Positions 34,255-43,316 of a stretch of DNA of 64,000 nucleotides are shown here, piece by piece. The DNA comes from Burkholderiales bacterium (GTDB lineage Bacteria; Pseudomonadota; Gammaproteobacteria; Burkholderiales; Burkholderiaceae_C), in contig JAGWTH010000002.1 of NCBI GenBank assembly GCA_028868995.1, positions 148,128-212,127 on the forward strand, given 5' to 3'. Position 1 is the stretch's first letter. Each line of letters begins with the position of its first letter. The position numbers and the translations under genes were made by a program. The notes under the pieces were generated by a model, which ran no database searches, had not been told where the DNA came from, and saw only the letters and a program-made list of their open reading frames with translations.

Positions 34255-35924
34255 GCTTGCCGGACATCGAGACCGACGTGCTGGTGGTGGGCGCGGGCCC
34301 AGTGGGCCTGACGCTGGCCATGGACCTGCAGGCGCGCGGGGTGAAGGTGGTGGTGGCGGAGGTCCGCCGCTACCTCGAGCCGCCCAACGTGAAGTGCAAC
34401 CACGTGGCTGCGCGCACGATGGAACGCTTCCGCCGGCTCGGGGTGGCTCAGAAGCTGCGTGGCGCGGGACTGCCGGCGGACTACCCGAACGACGTCGTGT
34501 TCCGCACCAGCGTGTGCGGCACCGAGCTCACGCGCATCCCCATCCCGGGCCGCGCGCAGCGCTACACCTCGAAGGAGGGCCCGGACACCTGGTGGCCCAC
34601 GCCCGAGCCGCCGCACCGCATCAACCAGCTGTTCCTGGAGCCGATCCTGCTCGAACACACGGCGGCGCTGCCGGGCGTGACCCTGCTGAATCGCACCCAG
34701 GTCACGGGTTTCACCCAGCGGCCCGGCTCGGTGGACGCGGTGGCCCTGGACCTGGACACCGGCGCCGGGCGCCGCATCCGCAGCCGCTACCTGGTCGGCT
34801 GCGACGGGGGCAGTTCCAACGTGCGCAAGGCGATCGGCGCGAAGCTGGAGGGCACGCCCGTCATCCAGCGTGTGCAATCGACGTACATCCGCGCGCCGAA
34901 GCTGCGCTCCATGATCCCCGGCAAGCCGGCCTGGTCCTTCTACTCGGTGAACCCGCGCCGCTGCGGCACGGTGTTCGCCATCGACGGCCACGAGACCTGG
35001 CTGGTGCACAACCACCTGAATCCGGACGAGCCGGAGTTCGACGCGGTCGACCGCGACTGGGCGATCCGCCAGATCCTCGGCGTCGGCCCCGACTTCGACT
35101 ACGAGATCCTCTCGAAGGAGGACTGGGTGGGCCGGCGGCTGGTGGCCGACCGCTTCCGCGACCGCCATGCCTTCATCGCCGGCGACGCCGCGCACCTGTG
35201 GGTGCCCTATGCCGGCTATGGCATGAATGCCGGGATCGCCGACGCGCTGAACCTGTCCTGGCTGCTCGGCGCCTGCGTGCAGGGCTGGGCCGACGAGGCG
35301 ATCCTCGATGCCTACGAGGCCGAGCGCCAGCCGATCACGATGCAGGTTTCGCACTTCGCGATGGACCACGCGGCCAAGATGATCAAGGCGCGGCGTGCCG
35401 TGCCGGCGAACATCGAGGCGCCCGATGCCGAAGGCGAGCGCGTGCGCGCGGAGGTCGGGCGCGAGGCCTACGAACTGAACGTGCAGCAGTTCTGCTGCGC
35501 CGGGCTCAACTTCGGCTACTACTACGAGGGCTCGCCCATCATCGCATCCGATGGCGAGGCGCCGCCGCCGTACACGATGGGCGGCTTCACGCCGTCGACG
35601 GTGCCCGGCTGCCGCGCCCCGCATTTCTGGCGGGCCGACGGCCGTTCGCTGTACGACGCCTTCGGCCAGGGCTACACGCTGCTGCGCTTCGACCCGGGCG
35701 CGGACGTGCGGCCGCTGCAGGCGGCGGCGCAGGCGCGCGGCCTGCCGCTGACCGTGCTGGACATCGCGGGCGTGGCCGTGCCCGAGGCCTACCGGCACAA
35801 GCTGGTGCTGTGCCGCGACGACCAGCACGTCGCCTGGCGCGGCGACTGCGTGCCGGCCGATGCCCTGGCGCTGGTGGACCTGCTGCGCGGCGCGCGCCGG
35901 CAGCAGGAGCGGCTGGCGGCGTGA
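34251..35924 (+). CDS. FAD-dependent aromatic monooxygenase (MhpA-like)
   Basis: Class A flavoprotein hydroxylase of 557 residues. Motifs: GxGxxG in DVLVVGAGPVGLTLAMDL (9-26), DG motif LVGCDGGSSNVRKAIGA (near 180) and GD motif HAFIAGDAAHLWVPYAGYGMNAG (near 305). The C-terminal thioredoxin-like domain is typical of phenol- and 3-(3-hydroxyphenyl)propionate-type hydroxylases. ATG 34251 overlaps the receptor's stop (ATGA), so uptake receptor and hydroxylase are coupled. The substrate is probably a phenolic acid. Confidence 0.9.
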   Translation: MSLPDIETDVLVVGAGPVGLTLAMDLQARGVKVVVAEVRRYLEPPNVKCNHVAARTMERFRRLGVAQKLRGAGLPADYPNDVVFRTSVCGTELTRIPIPGRAQRYTSKEGPDTWWPTPEPPHRINQLFLEPILLEHTAALPGVTLLNRTQVTGFTQRPGSVDAVALDLDTGAGRRIRSRYLVGCDGGSSNVRKAIGAKLEGTPVIQRVQSTYIRAPKLRSMIPGKPAWSFYSVNPRRCGTVFAIDGHETWLVHNHLNPDEPEFDAVDRDWAIRQILGVGPDFDYEILSKEDWVGRRLVADRFRDRHAFIAGDAAHLWVPYAGYGMNAGIADALNLSWLLGACVQGWADEAILDAYEAERQPITMQVSHFAMDHAAKMIKARRAVPANIEAPDAEGERVRAEVGREAYELNVQQFCCAGLNFGYYYEGSPIIASDGEAPPPYTMGGFTPSTVPGCRAPHFWRADGRSLYDAFGQGYTLLRFDPGADVRPLQAAAQARGLPLTVLDIAGVAVPEAYRHKLVLCRDDQHVAWRGDCVPADALALVDLLRGARRQQERLAA

Positions 35925-36046
35925 GGCTTGCGGGATGCGTGCCGCCCGGGCGGCGGCACGCCGGCACCATGACCCCGCAGGTCATCGACCGCGTGCCTCG
36001 CGGCTCGAACAATGGCTCCCATCGACAACCCACCCAGGAGCCCGCC

Positions 36047-36427
36047 ATGCACCTCCCCGCCCTCGAACAGATGGTCGACGCCCACCTCGCCGCTTACTGC
36101 GAACCGGACGCGGACCGGCGCCTTGCCGCGATCCGCGCGATCTGGAACCTGGAGGGCCGCCTGGTCGACCCGCCGATCGAGTCGTCCGGCCACGCCGGCA
36201 TCAGCGACCAGGCCGCCGCCCTGCAGGCGCAGTTCCCCGGCCACCGGTTCGAGCGCAGCACCGCGCTCGACCTGCACCACCACTTCGTGCGCTACGGCTG
36301 GCGCCTGCTGGATCCGGCGGGCCGGCCCGTGCTGGCCGGGGTCGACTTCATGGACCTCGACGTCGACGGCCGCATCGGCCGCGTCGTCGGCTTCTTCGGC
36401 GATCCGCCGCCGGCAGCGCAGGCCTGA
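36047..36427 (+). CDS. SnoaL/NTF2-like protein
   Basis: Small a+b cone protein of 126 residues. The features are typical of SnoaL-like proteins: AAYCEPDADRRLAAIRAIWNLEGRLVDPP at the N-terminus and a VDFMDLDVDGRIGRVVGFFG strand pair at the C-terminus. CCAGGAG precedes the ATG. It is 122 bases after the monooxygenase and may belong to the same unit. No catalytic residues can be assigned. Confidence 0.75.
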   Translation: MHLPALEQMVDAHLAAYCEPDADRRLAAIRAIWNLEGRLVDPPIESSGHAGISDQAAALQAQFPGHRFERSTALDLHHHFVRYGWRLLDPAGRPVLAGVDFMDLDVDGRIGRVVGFFGDPPPAAQA

Positions 36428-36458
36428 CACGGCACGCCGTTTCCGCTATGGTCGGCCC

Positions 36459-36818
36459 ATGCGCATCCCGCTCCTGGGCTTCACCTGGCTGCTGGTCCTG
36501 CAGACGGCGGGCGAGCTGCTCTCGCGCGGCCTGTCGCTGCCCCTGCCGGGGCCGGTGATCGGCCTGCTCCTGCTGCTGCCGACGCTGGCCAGCGCGCGGG
36601 TGCGCGAGGCGGTCGCCCCCTGCGCCGAGGGGCTGCTGTCGCACCTGTCGCTGCTGTTCGTGCCGGTGGCCGTGGGCGCCATGTCCTACCTGCCCGTGCT
36701 GCGCGAATACGGGCTGCGCCTGCTGGTGGCGCTGGTGCTCTCCACCTGGATCGGCATCGCGGCCACCGCGCTGTTCCTGCGCGCCTTCCCCCCGAGCGAC
36801 GATGCCGAAGTTCGTTGA
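36459..36818 (+). CDS. lrgA: CidA/LrgA-family holin-like membrane protein
   Basis: Inner-membrane protein of 119 residues with four helices. The GPVIGLLLLLP motif at about 30-40 is characteristic of CidA/LrgA. The family is linked to control of murein hydrolase activity and to export of small metabolites such as pyruvate. It overlaps lrgB by 17 bp, so the two are coupled. No LytS/LytR regulator is adjacent. Confidence 0.88.
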   Translation: MRIPLLGFTWLLVLQTAGELLSRGLSLPLPGPVIGLLLLLPTLASARVREAVAPCAEGLLSHLSLLFVPVAVGAMSYLPVLREYGLRLLVALVLSTWIGIAATALFLRAFPPSDDAEVR

Positions 36819-37536
36819 GCTCTGGGTCTACCTCTCGTCCACGCCCCTGTTCGGGCTGACGGCCACGCTGGTCGTGTACCTGGCCGCCGCGCAGGTCTCT
36901 GCGCGCCTGGACCAGGCGCCGTGGGCGAACCCGGTGCTGTGGTCGGTGGTGGTGCTGTCGCTGGCGCTGCTGGCCGGCGGCGTGAAGTACGAGGTCTACT
37001 TCGCCGGCGCCCAGTTCATCCACTTCCTGCTGGGACCCGCGGTGGTCGCCCTGGGCTGGCCGATGTGGCAGCGGCGCGCGGTGATCCGGCGCAACGCGGC
37101 GCGCCTGCTGGCGGCAGCGGTCGTGGGTGCGGTCGCGGCGGCCGGCTCCGGCTTCGCGATCGGCTGGGCCCTGGGTCTGCCGCGCGAGGTGCTGCTGTCG
37201 CTGGTGCCCAAGTCGGTCACCGCGCCGGTGGCCATGGGCATCGCCGAACACATCGGCGGGCTGCCCGCGCTCACGGCCACCTTCGCGGTGATCGCGGGCC
37301 TGGTCGGGGCGATGAGCGCGCGCTACCTGTACGGGCTGCTGCGCATTCCCGAGACGCCGCAGGGCTGGATCGCCCGCGGCTTCGCCCTGGGCACCGCCTC
37401 GCACGGCATCGGCGCGGCGCGCGCGCTGCACGTGAACGCGGACGCGGGCGCCTATGCCGGCCTGGCCCTGGGACTGCAGGTGGTGCTGCAGGCGTTCGCG
37501 ATCCCGCTGCTGTTCCGCCTCGTGCACTGGCACTGA
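36802..37536 (+). CDS. lrgB: LrgB-family membrane protein
   Basis: Partner of LrgA, 244 residues with about 7-8 helices. Family motifs are visible: FLLGPAVVALGWPMWQ (about 73-88), SLVPKSVTAPVAMGIAEHIGG (about 133-153) and FALGTASHGIGAARAL (about 195-210). Confidence 0.9.
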   Translation: MPKFVELWVYLSSTPLFGLTATLVVYLAAAQVSARLDQAPWANPVLWSVVVLSLALLAGGVKYEVYFAGAQFIHFLLGPAVVALGWPMWQRRAVIRRNAARLLAAAVVGAVAAAGSGFAIGWALGLPREVLLSLVPKSVTAPVAMGIAEHIGGLPALTATFAVIAGLVGAMSARYLYGLLRIPETPQGWIARGFALGTASHGIGAARALHVNADAGAYAGLALGLQVVLQAFAIPLLFRLVHWH

Positions 37537-37590
37537 GGCGGCGCGCGGCGCGCCGCGCCACCTGTTGCCAAATGCGCATCCGTGAAAAAA

Positions 37591-37620
37591 TTGACGCTGC
37601 GGCTCCTCCAAAGGTAGGTT
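37591..37620 (+). promoter_or_regulatory. Possible promoter upstream of the 138-residue protein
   Basis: TTGACG (37591-37596), 18-bp spacer, TAGGTT (37615-37620) in a locally A/T-rich stretch after lrgB. It is preceded by a GC-rich inverted repeat (GGCGCG...CGCGCC, about 37542-37560) that might end the lrgAB transcript. Confidence 0.35.
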
Positions 37621-37675
37621 CTGTAGCAGATCGTTACTCAAGAAATCCGGCGGGGGCTGACTTGAGGCCGGGAGG

Positions 37676-38092
37676 ATGCTGCACTTCGGGGTGATGCCCT
37701 CCGACGCCGCGTTGCTCTGGTCCCTGGCTGGACTGACCCTGCTGCTGCTCGCCGGCCTGTTCTGGGTCAGCGCTGCCCGCGCGCGGTCCCGCCGCACGCG
37801 CAACCTGCGCCGCCTGCGGGAGATGTCGCGCTCGCAGCCCCAGCCCCTGGCGCCGAACGCCGGCGCCGGCGAGTCGGAAGCCGACGTGCGCCTGGAATCG
37901 ATCCGCCTCGACGCGGAGAACGCCGCCCGGCTGGCCGCCATGGGCGTCTCGAGCGAGAAGGCCAATCCCTTCGCCGAAGGCTCGCGCGAGCACGTGATCT
38001 GGCTGGCCACCTTCCACATCTGCCTGGCGGAGCTGGAGGAACGCGAGCGGCTGGTGCGGGAAAACGGCGAGACGCCGCCGCAGGCCCACTGA
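37676..38092 (+). CDS. Hypothetical single-pass membrane protein
   Basis: Protein of 138 residues. One N-terminal helix (ALLWSLAGLTLLLLAGLFWVSAA, about 12-34) is followed by a basic, then mixed-charge cytoplasmic region (RARSRRTRNLRRL...; VIWLATFHICLAELEERERLV near 108-128). The GGAGG at 37671 abuts the ATG and is too close. An in-frame ATG at 37694 could be the true start. Family not recognised. Confidence 0.55.
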   Translation: MLHFGVMPSDAALLWSLAGLTLLLLAGLFWVSAARARSRRTRNLRRLREMSRSQPQPLAPNAGAGESEADVRLESIRLDAENAARLAAMGVSSEKANPFAEGSREHVIWLATFHICLAELEERERLVRENGETPPQAH

Positions 38093-38260
38093 GCCCGCGG
38101 GCGCGTTGCGACCGTTCAGGACCTTGCCGGCACCCTTCGTCCGCCCGCAGGGCGCCGGGACCACAGCCCTGGCGCGGCGCCTCCGATACATCACGTAACA
38201 TCTGCAGGGCAAGGCCGGAAACCTGGCGGCCCGAAGTGAACGATCGAGGAATCCGCATCC

Positions 38261-38635
38261 ATGCTCCCGAAGAACCTGATGCCGTCCGCGTGGTGGAACG
38301 ACACCCCGCGTGGGAGGGAGCTGACACGACTGGAGCTGGTGGGCGCGGCCTGCGAGGTCGCCGTGGTCACCGCGCACCTGGACGACGACCTGGCACCGGT
38401 GAGCGGCGATGACCGCGCCCGCGAGCTGAGGGACCGCTGCTGGGAGCACCGGCGCGTCGCCCTGGAGCTGCTCGCCCCCGAGACGCGGTTCGAGGAGTAC
38501 TCGGAAGAGGGGCTGCTCGGCGCGCTAGATGCCTTCCACGAGCGCCTGCGCGACGTCATGCGCCTGCGGCGGCACGTCGAGCGGCTGCTGCGCGGCGGCG
38601 GCGGCGATTCGCAGTGGATCGTCACCGGCGCCTGA
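38261..38635 (+). CDS. Hypothetical protein, 124 residues
   Basis: Not recognised. It is charged and mostly helical (LVGAACEVAVVTAHLDDDLAPV; DAFHERLRDVMRLRRHVERLLRG), with no signal or membrane segment. GAGGAA precedes the ATG. It is convergent with the FUSC gene, 22 bases apart. Confidence 0.55.
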   Translation: MLPKNLMPSAWWNDTPRGRELTRLELVGAACEVAVVTAHLDDDLAPVSGDDRARELRDRCWEHRRVALELLAPETRFEEYSEEGLLGALDAFHERLRDVMRLRRHVERLLRGGGGDSQWIVTGA

Positions 38636-38657
38636 GGCGCCGCGCCGCTTCCCTCAC

Positions 38658-40841
38658 TCAGGCCGCCGGTCCCGTCCCCGGCTGCGTGCCCGTGGCCTGG
38701 GCCGCATCGCGCTGCAATTCCCGGGCGAGGCCCACCGCGAGCCGCAGGCGCCGCAGCAGCCACGGGCCGAGGTCGCGCTCCGAGTCGTCGGGCATCTCCA
38801 GCATCGGCCGCGGCTCCCCGGGCGCGGGCATCGCGGCCGGCTGCGGCGCGCCCGGCGCCAGCGCATCGGCGATGGCGCGCGTCGCCTGTTCCAGCGGGCC
38901 CTGCAGCTGCGCGATGTCCAGGCGGTCGCGGCGCTGCAGCAGCATGGTCTTGATCGCGGTGAGCTGGGCGAGCAGCTGGTAGCTGTGGCCCAGCATGCGC
39001 TCCAGCTCCGCCAGCGGCGGACGCACGGCGCGCGGCTCCGACAGCGAGCGCTGGATCGCCTGCACCAGCGCCGACAGGGCGTCGTAGGCCTCGCGCCGCG
39101 CGAGCCGCCAGGCCAGCTCGGAGCGGGTGTCCACCGCGGCCTGCTGTCCCAGGGCCAGCGCCAGCTGCGCGTGCCGCGCCTGCGCGGCCAGCGTGCGCGC
39201 GACCAGGGCGCCGACCTGGTGGCGTTCCCAGGAGGGCAGCACGTAGCTGAACACCCAGGCGATCGCCGCGCCGAGCAGCGTATCCAGCAAGCGTTCGGCC
39301 ACCTGGAACACGGGCGAGGTGCCGACATTGAGCAGGTGCGCCTGCACCAGCGCCAGCACGGTGGCGGCGACGGCGGTCACCACGTAGCGCTGCACGGCGA
39401 AGGCGTGCGCGACCCCCTGGCCCGTGGCCAGCACCAGCAGCAGGACCGGCAGCGGCAGGTGCGCGTACAACAGGACGCCGGCCACCAGGCATCCGAGCAG
39501 CGTGCCGGCCACGCGGTGATTGCGGCGCTCCAGCGTCTGCGCCAGGCTGCCGCGCAGCACCACGACGATGGTCAGCAGGATCCAGTACTCGTGCGAGCCC
39601 CAGGGCAGGACGAGGCCGACCGAGTAGCCGGCCGCGATGGCCAGCGCCGCGCGGATCGCGTGGCGCAGCGGCGGCGCGTCCCAGCGCCACAGCGACAGGA
39701 AGGGCCGCCAGGTCCACCGGGTGGGGCTCACGAACATCCGCCAGGCGATGCGCACCACCTCCACGTCGGGCTCGCGCTCGCCGCGCGCCAGCCCGACCAG
39801 GCGGGCGACCTCGTCGTGCACGTAGCCGACGCGGCGCGCCAGCGCGCCGGCCAGCCGCGGCGGGGCATCGATGGCGACGCCGGCCGGCGCGGGGGCCTGC
39901 GCGGCCGCCAGGGCGAGCACCGGCCGCGACGGCGCGAAGGCGGCGGGCGTGCGCCCCAGCCGCAGCGCATCGGCGAGCAGCTCGACGTCGTCGGCCAGCG
40001 CCTGGATCTCGGTGCCCAGCACGCGCAGCAGCTCCTGCTGGTCGGGCGCCTCGCGCAGCGCGTCCAGGTCCAGCGCGCAGGCCACCAGGTGGTCGCGCAT
40101 GTCCAGCACCTGCATCAGCATGCCCGCCAGCTGCAGCCGCCGGGGCGTGGTCGGATCCTCCAGCAGGATGTTGCGCGCGGACTGCAGCTGGTCGGCGAGC
40201 GTCGCCTGCTGCTTCATCAGGCGGCCCACGAGGGCGGTGCGCTGCTGCACGTCCTGCGGCAGCGTGAAGTGCAGGCCCTGCGTGCGCATCAGGGCGGCCA
40301 CCGCCGACAGCGAGTCGACGACGGCCAGCACGCGGTAGCGCGGGTTCAGCAGCGAGTTGGCCGCCGTGCCCCACAGGATGTAGAGCCAGGCACCGAGCGC
40401 GAACGCGAGGGTCTCGCCCACCAGCTCGCGCAGGCCGGCCGAGGGCGGCGAGGCCAGCGCGAACACCATCGAGAACATCACGGACACCGACACCGGCAGG
40501 CCGCGCTTGCCCCAGGCGGCGCCGAGGAAGGCGAAGAAGCTCGCGCCCACCAGCAGCGCCATCAGCTGCGGCGCGGAATGGCGCAGCGCCCCGGTGGCGA
40601 AGAACAGCGGCATGCCGATCAGCACCGCCGGCAGGAAGTGGGTGAACTTGCCGCGCCGCGGCGCCGGCTGGTCCGGCGGGGTCACCACGATCACGCCCAC
40701 CGAGGCGGCGGCGCCCGCGGCCGCGCCGAACACCAGGTGCACCAGCGAGGAGATCGCGAGCAGGCCGGTGGCCGCCACCAGGCCGTTGGCGACGTAGGAG
40801 CTCAGGGCGATGCGCAGGGCGGCGCGGAGGAAGGCTTTCAA
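38658..40841 (-). CDS. FUSC-family (YccS/AaeB-like) membrane transporter
   Basis: Inner-membrane protein of 727 residues with two transmembrane halves: about 10-150 and about 375-520 (HAIRAALAIAAGYSVGLVLPWGSHEYWILLTIVVVLRGS). They are separated by a long helical cytoplasmic region. A second cytoplasmic tail follows. This is the FUSC/aromatic-acid-exporter architecture, with efflux of aromatic acids or other toxic carboxylates the usual proposal. The start is taken as TTG 40841, preceded by AGGAAA. Upstream codons in frame would run through the divergent gene at 40942 and are rejected. Confidence 0.82.
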   Translation of the reverse strand: MKAFLRAALRIALSSYVANGLVAATGLLAISSLVHLVFGAAAGAAASVGVIVVTPPDQPAPRRGKFTHFLPAVLIGMPLFFATGALRHSAPQLMALLVGASFFAFLGAAWGKRGLPVSVSVMFSMVFALASPPSAGLRELVGETLAFALGAWLYILWGTAANSLLNPRYRVLAVVDSLSAVAALMRTQGLHFTLPQDVQQRTALVGRLMKQQATLADQLQSARNILLEDPTTPRRLQLAGMLMQVLDMRDHLVACALDLDALREAPDQQELLRVLGTEIQALADDVELLADALRLGRTPAAFAPSRPVLALAAAQAPAPAGVAIDAPPRLAGALARRVGYVHDEVARLVGLARGEREPDVEVVRIAWRMFVSPTRWTWRPFLSLWRWDAPPLRHAIRAALAIAAGYSVGLVLPWGSHEYWILLTIVVVLRGSLAQTLERRNHRVAGTLLGCLVAGVLLYAHLPLPVLLLVLATGQGVAHAFAVQRYVVTAVAATVLALVQAHLLNVGTSPVFQVAERLLDTLLGAAIAWVFSYVLPSWERHQVGALVARTLAAQARHAQLALALGQQAAVDTRSELAWRLARREAYDALSALVQAIQRSLSEPRAVRPPLAELERMLGHSYQLLAQLTAIKTMLLQRRDRLDIAQLQGPLEQATRAIADALAPGAPQPAAMPAPGEPRPMLEMPDDSERDLGPWLLRRLRLAVGLARELQRDAAQATGTQPGTGPAA

Positions 40842-40941
40842 GGCGGGCGGTTTCCTGGGGGGCTCGCGTCCGCGCCAAGCATAAGGCCCCGCGGGCCGCG
40901 GCGGCCAGCGGCCGTGCCCGGGTCGTGTAAGGTGCCCTCCC

Positions 40942-41409
40942 GTGAAGTCCCTGCTCCTCGTCGCCTTCCTGGTCGCCGGCCTGCTGCTCGTGGTCGCGGG
41001 TGCGCTGCCGCTGTGGGTGTGGTTCGTGCTGACCGCCGTGACCGTCTTCATGCGCCTCCTGGCAGGGCTCGACACGCCGGTCGAGGAGCTCACCTTGACC
41101 GGGGAGGGGCTCACGCGGCGGCTCGCGTCGCCGCTGCGCCAGCACACCGTGGAAACGGTGCGCTGGGATGCGCTCGTGCGGGTCGAGGTGCGCACCCGGG
41201 AGACCGGGCCGCAGCGCCGCGACCCGCTGTTCCTCCTGTTCGGCAGCGACGGCACCGGCGTGGCCGTGCCGGGTCCCCTGGCCGAGCGGCACGGGCTGGT
41301 CGCGCTGCTGCGGCAACGCCTGCCGGGATGGCGCGAGCAGGCGCTCGCCGACGCCCTGGCCACCGCGCAGCGTTCCACTTTCACCTTGTGGGAGAAGGGC
41401 GCGTCCTAG
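40942..41409 (+). CDS. Hypothetical membrane protein with PH-like soluble part
   Basis: Protein of 155 residues. Two close hydrophobic segments (LLLVAFLVAGLLLVVAGALPLWVWFVLTAVTVFMRLLAG, 3-43) are followed by a soluble beta-rich domain (EELTLTGEGLTRRLASPLRQHTVETVRWDALVRVEVRTRETG). This resembles bacterial PH-like/YdbT-type modules. The start is GTG 40942, 100 bases from the divergent FUSC start. A strong hairpin begins 3 bases after the stop. Confidence 0.55.
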   Translation: MKSLLLVAFLVAGLLLVVAGALPLWVWFVLTAVTVFMRLLAGLDTPVEELTLTGEGLTRRLASPLRQHTVETVRWDALVRVEVRTRETGPQRRDPLFLLFGSDGTGVAVPGPLAERHGLVALLRQRLPGWREQALADALATAQRSTFTLWEKGAS

Positions 41410-41411
41410 GC

Positions 41412-41446
41412 CACTGAAGAATCCGCCTCTGGCGGATTCTTCAGTG
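41412..41446. terminator. Perfect 16-bp hairpin after the gene at 40942
   Basis: CACTGAAGAATCCGCC (41412-41427), loop TCT, and its exact complement (41431-41446). It starts 3 bases past the stop codon. No T-run follows on either strand, so it may be a Rho-assisted terminator, an mRNA 3' stabiliser or a copy of a dispersed repeat. Confidence 0.6.
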
Positions 41447-41695
41447 ATTCCCTAGCACACGCCGCGACCCGCGATGCCCACAGCGGACGTGGAGAAGGCT
41501 GTGGACAAGGGTGGGGAATGCGGCCGCAGGCCGCGCCAGGACTGGCCCGGCACGGGTTGCTGCTTGCGTAGGCGATCGCTTTCGACCCCCTGACGCGGGC
41601 CGCAAATCGTGGCCCGCCGGCCACCCGGCGGCCCGGTTTCAGCCCCGCTTCAGCTTCGGCGAAGCGCAGGCCTTAGAATCCCGGCTTCCTGAAAT
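41447..41695. other. Non-coding leader upstream of tRNA-Leu
   Basis: No credible gene. TAGAAT at 41674-41679 is a good -10, about 16 bases before the mature tRNA 5' end. The matching -35 (TTCAGC/CAGCTT near 41649-41656) is weak. Confidence 0.45.
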
Positions 41696-41780
<85 letters not shown>

Positions 41781-41805
41781 GCGGCCGCCGCGCCGCGACC
41801 CTCCC

Positions 41806-43224
41806 TCATCCGGTGCGCCGCCACGGCGCCGCCCCCGGCTCCCCCAGGTCCCAGTACAGCCCGCCCATGATGCGCAGGCCTTCGCGCGCCAAGCCCGCCA
41901 GCAGGTGTTCGTTCGGCGCGTGCTGCGCGCAGGCCGGATAGGAGTGCGGCACCCACAGCGTGGGCAGTCCCAGCAGCTCGCTGAAGACGTCGTTGGGCAG
42001 CGTGCCCGCCAGGTTGGGCAGGATCGCCGGCGCGCGGCCGCAGCTGCGTTCGATCGAGTCGGCGGCCCACCGCACCCAGGGGTCCGACACCGGCGTGCGC
42101 GTCGCCGCGGCCTCCATGCCGACCTCCACCCGCACCTGCGGCAAGCCGGCCGCGTCGAGGTGGCGGCGCAGGATCGCGCCCAGGTCCCGCCAGGGCGTGC
42201 CGACCACGAAGCGCAGCTGGCCGTGCAGCACCGCCGAGGGCGGGATCGCGTTGATCGGCCGGGCCGGCGCGCCCGCCTCCATGGCCAGGACCTCCAGCGT
42301 GTTCCAGGCCACCAGCCGCTCGATCGGCGTCAGGCCGGGCTCGCCCCAGTCCGCATCGAGCGCCGGATCGTCGGGCGCGCCGCCCACGGGCACGTCGCGC
42401 AGCACCGCGCGCACCTCCGCGGGGATGCCGGCCGGGCGCAGCTCGGGCACGCGGATGCGCCCGTGCGCGTCCACCAGCGCCGCCCAGGCATGGGTCAGCA
42501 GCGTCGCCGGGTTGGCCAGCACGCCGCCCCAGTTGCCGGAGTGGAAGGCCCGGTCGCGCGCCGCCACGCGCAGCGTGAAGTTGACGGCGCCGCGCGAGCC
42601 GAGGAACAGCGTGGGCTGGCGCGCCGACACGCGCGGGCCGTCGCAGGCGATCAGCAGGTCGGCGCGCAGGTCCTCGCGCTGCGCCTGTGCGAACGCGTGC
42701 AGGCCGGGCGAGCCGGCCTCCTCGCCGGTCTCCAGCAGCACGGTCACGTTGTAGCCGAGGCGGCCGCCGCGCGAGCGCAGGGCCTGCGCCAGCGCCGCCA
42801 GGCTGATCGTGTGCTGCCCCTTGTTGTCGGCGGTGCCGCGCCCGTACCAGCGGTCGCCGCGTGGCGTCAGCGTCCAGGGATCCAGGCCTTCCTGCCAGCG
42901 GCCCGCCATGCCGTTGACGACGTCGCCGTGGCCGTAGGTCAGCAGCGTGGGCAGCGCCGGGTCCTCCACCCGGCGCGCCACCAGGAAGGGGCCGCCGCGC
43001 GGGTCGGGGTTGGCGTGCAGCGCGCAGACGAAGCCCAGCGCCTGCAGCGCCGGGGCGATCTCCTCGCGCAGGTAGCCGGCCAGCGTGTCGGGCACGCTGC
43101 CGCCGTCGCTCTCGGTGCGCCAGGCGATGCGGCGCGCCAGCTCGCCGGCGAAGCGGCCGTCGTCGAACCAGGCGTCCAGCGCCTGCAGCAGGCCGTCGCG
43201 GCCGGGGGAGGGGAGGGTGGGCAT
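41806..43224 (-). CDS. M20-family metallopeptidase (DapE/ArgE/CPG2-like)
   Basis: Zinc peptidase/deacylase of 472 residues. Motifs: LLTYGHGDVVNG (about 90-101, first metal ligand), WYGRGTADNKGQHTISLAAL (about 127-146) and LLETGEEAGSPGL (catalytic Glu pair, about 163-175). The insert domain is about 215-375. The C-terminal metal ligand is probably His in QHAPNEH. ATG 43224 was chosen to match the family N-terminus. It is convergent with tRNA-Leu. The substrate (peptide or N-acyl amino acid) cannot be told. Confidence 0.85.
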   Translation of the reverse strand: MPTLPSPGRDGLLQALDAWFDDGRFAGELARRIAWRTESDGGSVPDTLAGYLREEIAPALQALGFVCALHANPDPRGGPFLVARRVEDPALPTLLTYGHGDVVNGMAGRWQEGLDPWTLTPRGDRWYGRGTADNKGQHTISLAALAQALRSRGGRLGYNVTVLLETGEEAGSPGLHAFAQAQREDLRADLLIACDGPRVSARQPTLFLGSRGAVNFTLRVAARDRAFHSGNWGGVLANPATLLTHAWAALVDAHGRIRVPELRPAGIPAEVRAVLRDVPVGGAPDDPALDADWGEPGLTPIERLVAWNTLEVLAMEAGAPARPINAIPPSAVLHGQLRFVVGTPWRDLGAILRRHLDAAGLPQVRVEVGMEAAATRTPVSDPWVRWAADSIERSCGRAPAILPNLAGTLPNDVFSELLGLPTLWVPHSYPACAQHAPNEHLLAGLAREGLRIMGGLYWDLGEPGAAPWRRTG

Positions 43225-43316
43225 GCGGGGTCTCGGTGGCGGACGCGGGTCATTGTGCCCGCGGCGCATGGCCGGCGCGCATCCTCCCTAGAATGCCTCG
43301 CATCCCGGGAGATTCC

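Noticed and set aside
40842..41384. N-terminal extension of the FUSC protein from an upstream start
   Set aside because: It would overlap the divergent gene at 40942 and has no membrane-protein character; TTG 40841 gives the normal family N-terminus.
41499..41508. CTGTGGACAA, similar to a DnaA box
   Set aside because: A single imperfect match without an A/T-rich region, further boxes or replication genes; not an origin.
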